This document shows positions 1 through 4,520 of a stretch of DNA of 5,445 nucleotides, piece after piece. The notes beneath the pieces were generated by a model. It ran no database searches and was not told where the DNA came from. It saw only the letters and a program-made list of their open reading frames with translations. Location: positions 1 through 5,445 of the forward strand of contig JADZDV010000359.1 in the NCBI GenBank assembly GCA_020850915.1. Direction: 5' to 3'. Each line of letters opens with the position of its first letter. Within the stretch, counting starts at the first letter, position 1. The translations under genes and the position numbers were made by a program. This stretch comes from Chloroflexota bacterium (GTDB lineage Bacteria; Chloroflexota; UBA6077; JADZDV01).

Positions 1-674
1 CGCACGCGCGCTCCGACCAGCACCCGCTCTACGGCGCCGGACGCTCGGAATTCAAATCGGAGGTCACCGTCCGGCACCTGGAGCCCAGGGGCGCTCCCAA
101 TCACCCCTGCCGCGCTGTCGACGCTCTGGCAGCGGCCGGACACAGAGAGGAGATAGCCGTCCGATGTGAAGGACCGCTCGCCAAGACCGGTCGGGCAACG
201 AAACGGCGTGAATGTGCCGGGAGAGGTGAGCACGTCTTCGAGCACCACCGAGCCAAGGCCCGGCGGTGGTTCGGCGACGGGTGGACCGAGCCCGGCCGCC
301 TCGGTGGTCCGAGCAGGTCTGGCTGCCAGCTGCTCCCATGGGAACAACGGGCCATCGCTTGGACGGGACAGCAGCCCGGTGGGTCCGATGATCCACGTCG
401 TGACGCCGTTGGTGAACAGTACGCGACCGTCCGACTTGCGCCAGACGAGCAGTCCGTTGGTGGTCCGCTGCTCGGTATTGCCGTTGTCGGTGTTGGACCG
501 CTCGCGTTCGACGCAGTAGCCGACGACCTCTGGCAACTGATCGTGGAGCGCCTTGAATGGTTGAGAGTAGCTGCACGCGACTGGCTGAGTCGCGGGTTGG
601 GCCTCGAGCGCGGGCGCACCCTCGGCAACGAGGACAAGCGCCAGTGCAAACCCGAGAGCGCCCGCCAATCGCAT
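1..674 (-). CDS. Secreted two-domain protein, partial (3' end outside window)
   Basis: The reading frame is open from the ATG at 674 to the window edge: 224 complete codons, no stop. Residues 1-25 form a signal peptide (MRLAG, a hydrophobic run, then ALEA before QPATQ). Domain 1, about 34-115, is bounded by Cys34 and Cys54 and carries VGYC, NGNTEQ, GLLVWRK, FTNGVTTWIIGP and a final FPWE. I recognise this pattern from exported proteins of Chloroflexota but know no function or family name for it. A Pro-rich linker (about 128-140) leads to domain 2 (about 143 onward), with Cys160 and Cys182 and alternating hydrophobic strands (GYLLSVSGRC, GDLRFEFR) that suggest a beta sandwich. The frame also stays open upstream of the ATG, to a stop at 948-950, but that stretch reads as low-quality peptide. 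The Shine-Dalgarno site and signal peptide decide the start at 674. A 408-base gap separates it from the gene before it, so it is probably its own transcription unit. Existence is well supported; function is unknown. Confidence 0.85.
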   Translation of the reverse strand, partial: MRLAGALGFALALVLVAEGAPALEAQPATQPVACSYSQPFKALHDQLPEVVGYCVERERSNTDNGNTEQRTTNGLLVWRKSDGRVLFTNGVTTWIIGPTGLLSRPSDGPLFPWEQLAARPARTTEAAGLGPPVAEPPPGLGSVVLEDVLTSPGTFTPFRCPTGLGERSFTSDGYLLSVSGRCQSVDSAAGVIGSAPGLQVPDGDLRFEFRASGAVERVLVGARV

Positions 675-680
675 CGTCAA

Positions 681-687
681 CTCTCCT
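681..687 (-). promoter_or_regulatory. Shine-Dalgarno site of the secreted protein at 674
   Basis: On the minus strand AGGAGAG lies six bases before the ATG, close to the ideal ribosome-binding sequence and spacing. It decides the start at 674 against the in-frame upstream extension. Confidence 0.75.
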
Positions 688-788
688 ACCGCGCTTGAGC
701 GACGGTCGTTGCCATGTGTCGGGAGGGAGGCTAGACCCCGGCCAGGTCGCTCGAAAAGACGAAACAGCTCCCACGACATCACGACTCC

Positions 789-799
789 GTGACCGTCAC
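789..799. promoter_or_regulatory. Palindrome GTGACCGTCAC, possible operator
   Basis: A perfect 5-base inverted repeat around one central base lies 115 bases before the ATG at 674. A second overlapping palindrome (GTCA-C-TGAC, 795-803) gives three alternating half-sites. This is the form of a dimeric repressor or activator site. An element this short is expected by chance roughly once in a few hundred bases, so support is weak. Confidence 0.2.
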
Positions 800-867
800 T
801 GACCTGATAGGCCAGGACGGGCCGAGACGCGCCAGCGGGTCCCTCATCAGGCCGCGCCTGAGATGGG

Positions 868-952
868 CGTGATGCTTGCCTCTGGCGTCCGCGTGCAAGT
901 GCCAGCGGCTTCGCCCGCTGTGTGTCACTGGACCGATGGATCGGGCATCACG
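868..952. other. Inverted-repeat-rich 85-base element, possible structured RNA
   Basis: The ends are a perfect 8-base inverted repeat (CGTGATGC at 868-875, GCATCACG at 945-952). Inside lie three further inverted repeats: TTGC/GCAA (876-879 with 895-898), CAGCGG/CCGCTG with a 6-base loop (903-920), and CCGAT/ATCGG around two bases (933-944). Together they could fold as a closing stem with internal arms on either strand. It is not a tRNA, because no GTTCRA T-loop is present. It could be a non-coding RNA, a leader or 3' structure, a small repeat element, or chance in GC-rich DNA. The direction cannot be decided. Confidence 0.3.
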
Positions 953-1053
953 AGCCTGATGCGGATGATGGCGGAGTCCTTCCTGCTGACGATGGTCGCC
1001 TCGATAGGTCCCGTCCTGTTCGCTCTGACGACGTGGAGCCAGCGTCGGGCGAT

Positions 1054-1075
1054 GTCCCGCGCCCAAGAGCGGGAC
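1054..1075 (-). terminator. Hairpin after the membrane-protein gene
   Basis: A perfect 7-base stem (GTCCCGC/GCGGGAC) with an 8-base loop begins seven bases past the stop codon at 1083. Position and GC-rich stem fit a transcription end or mRNA-stabilising hairpin. No T-run follows on the minus strand, so it is not a classical intrinsic terminator. Confidence 0.4.
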
Positions 1076-1082
1076 GCGTGTC

Positions 1083-1733
1083 TCAGGCCGGGCAGCGGAG
1101 CCAGCGAAGCGGCAGGAGGAACGAGGCGAGCAGCAAGCCGACGTTGAGCGTGTTCGTCCCAACGATCATGAAGACCAGGAACGACTCCACCGACTGCTCG
1201 GTGCTGAGCAGTGCCACGCGCAGCCCCACTTTCAAGAACGCCGCGACACCCCACATCAGCGTCAGCACAGCGAATGCCCGCTCTGCTCTCGGATGTCCTC
1301 TGAAGCGGTGTGGGACCAACTGCAGCTCATTTGCGATCAAGCCGATCAGCGGCCGGCCCAGCAGCACGCTCCCGCACAGGACGATGCCCCAGAACGTGTT
1401 CTCGACGGCCGGCGCCGCGAGGTAGGCCCACACCGACCCGGTCAGCAGACCGGCGCCGCCCTGGACCAAGACGGCGATCATCGCCGCGATGACGACCGGG
1501 TCAATCCGGCGCGTCTGGCGGATTCGGAGCCACAGCACCAGCAGACCGGCGGCGGTCCCGCCGAGAATGCCGGCGATCGGACCGGACAGCCGCAGCAGCA
1601 CGTAGAACGACAGGACTGGGAAGATGCCCGCGATGCAGAGGCGACGAATGGCGGGCAGAGCAGCTCGCCGCAACTCGGTGGGGTGCAGGCCGTGGAGCTG
1701 GCTCAGCGACGTGGGGAAGGATTCGGCAGTCAC
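1083..1733 (-). CDS. VC0807-type multi-pass membrane protein
   Basis: The 216-residue product has about six hydrophobic segments: roughly 32-48, 51-69, 78-98, 112-132, 153-175 and 184-207. An Arg-rich loop (LRIRQTRRIDP, 69-79) lies between segments 2 and 3, and a GSVLLGRPLIGLIANE stretch ends segment 4. The Arg/Asp loop and the L-L-G-R-P motif are features I associate with the VC0807 family of small inner-membrane proteins, distantly like intracellular septation protein A. Its biochemical role is unknown and no catalytic motif is visible. The start is a GTG preceded by AGGA (1740-1743) six bases upstream. An ATG at 1740 is in another frame whose product is Arg-rich and not membrane-like, so it is rejected. 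The gene lies 61 bases after the peptidase gene with its own promoter-like sequence, so it could be co-transcribed, separately transcribed, or both. Confidence 0.85.
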   Translation of the reverse strand: MTAESFPTSLSQLHGLHPTELRRAALPAIRRLCIAGIFPVLSFYVLLRLSGPIAGILGGTAAGLLVLWLRIRQTRRIDPVVIAAMIAVLVQGGAGLLTGSVWAYLAAPAVENTFWGIVLCGSVLLGRPLIGLIANELQLVPHRFRGHPRAERAFAVLTLMWGVAAFLKVGLRVALLSTEQSVESFLVFMIVGTNTLNVGLLLASFLLPLRWLRCPA

Positions 1734-1757
1734 GGCGCATCCTGTGAGAATTTCAGC

Positions 1758-1788
1758 AGTTTAGCGGTCCGTCGCCGGTGCGCGTCAA
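1758..1788 (-). promoter_or_regulatory. Candidate sigma-70-type promoter for the membrane protein
   Basis: The minus strand reads TTGACG (1788-1783, five of six to consensus), a 19-base spacer, then TAAACT (1763-1758, four of six). The spacer is two bases longer than ideal. The site lies wholly in the 61-base gap before the GTG at 1733 and would give a short leader of about 17 bases holding the AGGA ribosome-binding site. Confidence 0.4.
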
Positions 1789-1794
1789 GAGTTG

Positions 1795-2850
1795 TCAGGA
1801 GCCTGGGATCTCGCCGGTGCAGCTCTGAAGGTAATCCAACCGATACGCAACCATGTTCCGCAGGTCGTTGGCCTGGGCGAACCGGAGGACTTCGTTCTCT
1901 GAACGGTCCCAGGCGGTGACGTTGGCGGTCTTTCCATTCGGTCCGAAGAACTCCGCCCACAGTCGCGCCTCGTAGCCGAACGCCCGCTCCTCCCAGGATA
2001 TACAGTCGTGCAACGTGAGGCCCAGGTCCTCTGACACGATGTCCACCGCGTGGACAGCCTCGTGCCCAACAACGACGGCCATCGTCCGCACGTCTTCAGC
2101 CAGGAGCCTGGGGGTCACCGTCACGCTGTAGCCGATAGCTGCCGTAGCGCCAGCGGCTCCGAACCTGGACAGATCCCCGGTGACGTATGGCGGGCCGGCT
2201 GGGACCAGGAGCGTCAGGACCTGCTGGCCGGTCGGGATCGTCGTCAGCGCGTCGAAAGCGGGGTGGAGTTCCGGGCGCGCGGGTATGTAGCTCGCGTCAC
2301 CGCTCCCAGCTGGACGCCAGGGCTCGGCCGGGCCGAAGACATCCTCGGCCCAGAGCACGGAGCGGGCGGCCATCGCCTCGAGTTGGGCCGCTAGGAAGAA
2401 GCTCCGGAACCGGTGCCCGCGTGGGAATGGGACTGCCATTCCCCAGCCCGATCGCACGATCTCGAGCCCAATCGGGACCGCGGCATCTTCCACGAAAGCG
2501 TGGCGCAGCCGGTACCCCTGGTGCTCGTCCTTGCCGTCCGACTCCAGGCGAACGCGTTTGCCGATCACGATCGGACCGTGGAAGAGGCTGGCGGCTTCGT
2601 GGTACCTGCTGCCGCCTACTGGGCCCCGTACGCCGACGTACTGGACCCGATACTCCTGGCCCGCATCGCTCCGAACGATGAGCTTGTCGGCTCCGGCAAA
2701 GCCGATCACGGTTGCGACTTCCGGCTCGGCCGCCAGCGCCGCTGGACTCCCGGGCGCCGCGAGCAGCCGGCCCGCCGCGGCGACGGAGGCCGCGCAGAGA
2801 CAGAGGCCGATCGCCCGTCGCCGCGACATGCTGGCGTCGGCCAGTGTCAC
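1795..2850 (-). CDS. Exported fusion: SNase-like domain plus HExxH putative zinc peptidase
   Basis: The 351-residue product starts with a signal sequence (residues 8-41). SRRRAIGL precedes the hydrophobic core, a possible but imperfect Tat motif, and ALAAEP fits signal peptidase I. Residues 45-171 match the layout of staphylococcal nuclease OB-fold domains: ATVIG strand, YRVQYVGV, EAASLF helix, YRLRHAFVED, LEIVRSGWGMA, helix and LWAEDVFG. The catalytic Arg (Arg68) and another near the second Arg position (Arg114 or Arg116) remain, but residues aligning with nuclease Asp40 and Glu43 are Gly73 and Gly76, so this domain is probably not a calcium-dependent nuclease. Residues 190-351 contain VVVGHEAVHAVD, with HExxH at 263-267, and Glu287 twenty residues after the second His, the thermolysin-like third-ligand spacing, in CISWEERAF. 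Cys283 and Cys344 are the only mature cysteines and could pair. The GTG at 2850 overlaps the previous stop (GTGA); an ATG at 2829 is the alternative start. Peptidase activity is inferred and the substrate is unknown. Confidence 0.82.
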   Translation of the reverse strand: MTLADASMSRRRAIGLCLCAASVAAAGRLLAAPGSPAALAAEPEVATVIGFAGADKLIVRSDAGQEYRVQYVGVRGPVGGSRYHEAASLFHGPIVIGKRVRLESDGKDEHQGYRLRHAFVEDAAVPIGLEIVRSGWGMAVPFPRGHRFRSFFLAAQLEAMAARSVLWAEDVFGPAEPWRPAGSGDASYIPARPELHPAFDALTTIPTGQQVLTLLVPAGPPYVTGDLSRFGAAGATAAIGYSVTVTPRLLAEDVRTMAVVVGHEAVHAVDIVSEDLGLTLHDCISWEERAFGYEARLWAEFFGPNGKTANVTAWDRSENEVLRFAQANDLRNMVAYRLDYLQSCTGEIPGS

Positions 2851-3314
2851 AGCCGTCCCGCGACCAGGCGGGCGATCTCGACCGTTCTCGAGAGATCCGT
2901 TGGCGCAGCGAACAGAGTGGCAGCTACGACGACAACCGAACGCCCCCCCAGAAAGGCTATCAGCTCTTCAGCCGCGTCGAACGGGCCGTCTCCGAGCGCA
3001 GCAGCGGCACGCGTCACGTCGCCAATCGGCGCAATCGCCACTTCCGCGCGATTGCGCAAGATGAGCGGGACGAGGCCGTCGAAAACCCTCCGCGCGGAGC
3101 TCGCGTCAGGCGCAACTATCACCGCCACAGTGGCGCCAAACAGACCGGCAGGCTCGATGGTCAAGGAGAGGAAGCCAGCCTGCCGGATCACGACAACGTG
3201 CGAATCGATGCCGCTCACTCGTCGGTCTGCCCGATAGGACTCGACGTAGCCAGTCCCCAGGTCCTCTGGCCGCAGGATCGCCGGCTGGGCCGGAAGAGCC
3301 AGTAACTCTCTCAC
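2847..3314 (-). CDS. Unnamed 155-residue protein, paralogue of the neighbour's C-terminal domain
   Basis: I do not recognise a named family. The product has no signal peptide and no membrane segment long enough to be sure of. It opens with PAILRPEDLGTGYVESY (residues 11-27), resembling NYSLIRPDLPDGYRQE at 177-191 of the protein encoded just upstream. The order of elements then matches: a hydrophobic strand (SHVVVIRQAGF, 38-48), a second pair (LSLTIEPAGLFGATVAVIVAP), a helix-forming ASSARRVFDGLVPLIL (71-86), IGDVTRAAAALG (97-108), a GRSVVVVAATLF strand (124-135) and a terminal helix ending IARLVAGRL. This suggests an alpha/beta domain shared by both genes. It starts with GTG inside a GTGA overlap with the previous stop and ends in another GTGA overlap with the next start, so its translation is probably coupled on both sides. 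Only a weak ribosome-binding site (GGTGGG, about nine bases away) is visible. The lack of a signal peptide between two exported neighbours is odd. Confidence 0.78.
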   Translation of the reverse strand: MRELLALPAQPAILRPEDLGTGYVESYRADRRVSGIDSHVVVIRQAGFLSLTIEPAGLFGATVAVIVAPDASSARRVFDGLVPLILRNRAEVAIAPIGDVTRAAAALGDGPFDAAEELIAFLGGRSVVVVAATLFAAPTDLSRTVEIARLVAGRL

Positions 3315-4324
3315 GGATCAACGCCCACCGTCGCGGCGAGAATGCGTGCCTCGACGATCCGATTGAGTCGTGAGAGCACGTCCCAGGTGGCGTACTGCTC
3401 CTTACCCAGGATCTCCAGTGTGGAGATGACGTTCTTGTGCCGCATGGCGATGCCGCGGAAGTAGATCCGGCCGTCCGGCGGATCGAAGGCCCAGGCGTAG
3501 CTGTGGACCTCATCCGCGCCCCAGCCAACCGCCGGCTGGACGTTCGCGCCGTAGTTCGTGCGCAATCGCTCGAGGACAAGACTGAAGAACGCCGCGGTGA
3601 GATCGTTGTCGCCGTACGGCTCCACTCGGAGCGCGTGCTGGACAGCGCTGACACGGCTCGGCGTAAACCAGACACCCTGGCCCAGGTCCACGGCGTCCTC
3701 GGCGACCAGCAGTGAGATGTACTCTCTGCCATCGTCCGATTCGTCAACAGCCTCCTGCCGATAGCCATCAGGCAGGTCGGGCCGGATCAGGGAGTAGTTG
3801 CGAGCCGGGCCTGGCGCGTAGGCTTGCTGCGCCCGCACGGGTGCGTCCCCTGGCGGCGGCACGCCAGGATCAGCCAGGACCGGCGCCAGCTCGAACGTCA
3901 GGAGATAGGGTGCGCTGGCGCTCGAGGCGCCACGCTCCGAGTAGACGATCACGAAGCTCGCGCCCGGACCAACGTCGCCCACCGCGGCTTTGTCTGCTGT
4001 GCCCGGTCCGTTCCCAAACCCCTTGTCCGCGCCGTCGCCGCCGACGATCCGCACGCTGAAGTCACCTGGTGGACGAGTGAGCGCTGCGCGGATCTTCGCC
4101 GGCCCGGGCACTTCGATCCGGTAGACATCCACGTCGCTCGCGCTGTCCAGGAAGCCCGGGGCCGGGCTGTTGGGCGAGAGCCGGCAGGCGTGCGCGAAGT
4201 CGTCGTTTGGCTCGGGACAGATGTCGGCGCCCGCCCGGACGCGCTCCATCTGGAAGGTCGGCAGCAGCATGCCAAGCGTGGCCAGCGCAGCCAGCGGGCG
4301 GGCAAGTCTCCGCAACAATCTCAT
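3311..4324 (-). CDS. Exported protein: PPC-like beta domain plus 'RPDLPDGY' domain
   Basis: The 337-residue product begins with a signal peptide (MRLLRRLARP, hydrophobic 11-23, likely cleavage after VRAGA near 33). Residues 36-147 resemble the bacterial pre-peptidase C-terminal (PPC) domain: CPEPNDDFAHAC with Cys36 and Cys47, then SASDVDVYRIEV (61-72), LTRPPGDFSVRIVG (82-95) and YLLTFEL (140-146). PPC-like modules are beta sandwiches found on secreted enzymes, usually non-catalytic. A Pro-rich linker (about 149-173) leads to a second domain (177-337) starting NYSLIRPDLPDGYRQE, with the strand GRIYFRGIAMRHKNVIST (285-302) and a closing helix RLNRIVEARIL. I know no name for this domain; the next gene encodes a likely diverged copy. 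The ATG at 4324 is chosen for its signal peptide and a GGGG element at 4331-4334. The gene heads a tightly coupled three-gene unit. No enzymatic motif is visible, so a binding or structural role outside the membrane is the safest inference. Confidence 0.85.
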   Translation of the reverse strand: MRLLRRLARPLAALATLGMLLPTFQMERVRAGADICPEPNDDFAHACRLSPNSPAPGFLDSASDVDVYRIEVPGPAKIRAALTRPPGDFSVRIVGGDGADKGFGNGPGTADKAAVGDVGPGASFVIVYSERGASSASAPYLLTFELAPVLADPGVPPPGDAPVRAQQAYAPGPARNYSLIRPDLPDGYRQEAVDESDDGREYISLLVAEDAVDLGQGVWFTPSRVSAVQHALRVEPYGDNDLTAAFFSLVLERLRTNYGANVQPAVGWGADEVHSYAWAFDPPDGRIYFRGIAMRHKNVISTLEILGKEQYATWDVLSRLNRIVEARILAATVGVDP

Positions 4325-4330
4325 GGATCA

Positions 4331-4334
4331 CCCC
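4331..4334 (-). promoter_or_regulatory. Shine-Dalgarno-like GGGG before the gene at 4324
   Basis: The minus strand reads GATGGGGTGATCC directly before the ATG; the G-run sits six bases upstream. It supports the start at 4324 and is the only fair ribosome-binding site in the three-gene unit, whose other two starts are overlaps. Confidence 0.5.
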
Positions 4335-4429
4335 ATCCCGACTGGCTCGACGCCGGGACGCTGGCGATTCGAGAGCAGGTGGACCTCTCCTTCACGCCGC
4401 GGCCGGCTCATCACATGCAAAGCGCCGGG

Positions 4430-4438
4430 ACTGTAGCA
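4430..4438 (-). promoter_or_regulatory. Candidate extended -10 promoter of the three-gene unit
   Basis: In the 181-base gap the minus strand reads TGCTACAGT, i.e. a TGn extension with a -10 element matching four of six consensus positions. No clear -35 lies 16-18 bases upstream, so it would depend on the extended -10. Transcription would begin near 4423 and give a leader of about 100 bases. Nothing else in the gap (4325-4505) looks like a gene; it holds a small ATTA-CGAA-TAAT repeat at 4480-4491. Confidence 0.3.
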
Positions 4439-4503
4439 CCCAGCCGGACCCTCCAGCGACCACGGACAGACACACCCGCATTACGAATAATCCGACGGCC
4501 TGA

Positions 4504-4520
4504 CGTCAGCATGCGTGACG
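4504..4520. repeat. Short inverted repeat spanning the oxidoreductase stop
   Basis: CGTCA (4504-4508) and TGACG (4516-4520) are inverted copies around GCATGCG, itself containing a GCATGC palindrome. An overlapping TGACGTCA palindrome sits at 4501-4508. The stop codon at 4506-4508 lies inside. The stem is only five pairs with no T-run, so it is not called a terminator. Confidence 0.3.

Larger units (their letters stand above)
675..1082. other. Intergenic region without a convincing gene
   Basis: This is the longest gene-free stretch. Frames on both strands were read. The minus-strand frames give Arg/His/Ser-rich peptides typical of non-coding GC-rich DNA. A plus-strand frame (863-1147) has one hydrophobic run but no ribosome-binding site, and it enters the 3' end of the membrane-protein gene. 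The region holds a hairpin just after the stop at 1083, an inverted-repeat-rich stretch at 868-952, an 11-base palindrome at 789-799 and the ribosome-binding site of the next gene. No strong -35/-10 pair was found for the gene at 674. Confidence 0.6.

Noticed and set aside
724..757. Weak promoter for the gene at 674 (TTTCGA, 17 bases, TAGCCT)
   Set aside because: Only three of six consensus matches in each hexamer, which is no better than expected by chance.
64..774. Long minus-strand frames at 64-774 and 101-649
   Set aside because: Their products are rich in Arg, Ser, Pro and His with no domain logic. They are shadows of the true third frame (674 to 1), which has a signal peptide and motifs.
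675..947. In-frame upstream extension of the secreted-protein gene
   Set aside because: The frame stays open to a stop at 948-950, but the peptide is low quality and would bury the signal peptide. The ATG at 674 has a strong ribosome-binding site.
860..955. tRNA gene in the inverted-repeat-rich intergenic stretch
   Set aside because: No GTTCRA T-loop, no 7-base acceptor stem with proper arm sizes and no recognisable anticodon arm on either strand.
2830..2850. Lipoprotein signal in the peptidase fusion
   Set aside because: Cys17 and Cys19 lie in the signal region, but the residue before each is Leu, which does not fit a lipobox ending in Gly/Ala/Ser-Cys.
2187..3305. Plus-strand frames opposite the three-gene unit
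   Set aside because: Arg/Pro/Ala-rich antisense shadows; the minus-strand frames have signal peptides, domain motifs and exact gene overlaps.
4501..4520. TGACGTCA as a meaningful operator
   Set aside because: It lies at the oxidoreductase stop codon, is a common 8-base palindrome, and no second copy or promoter is nearby.
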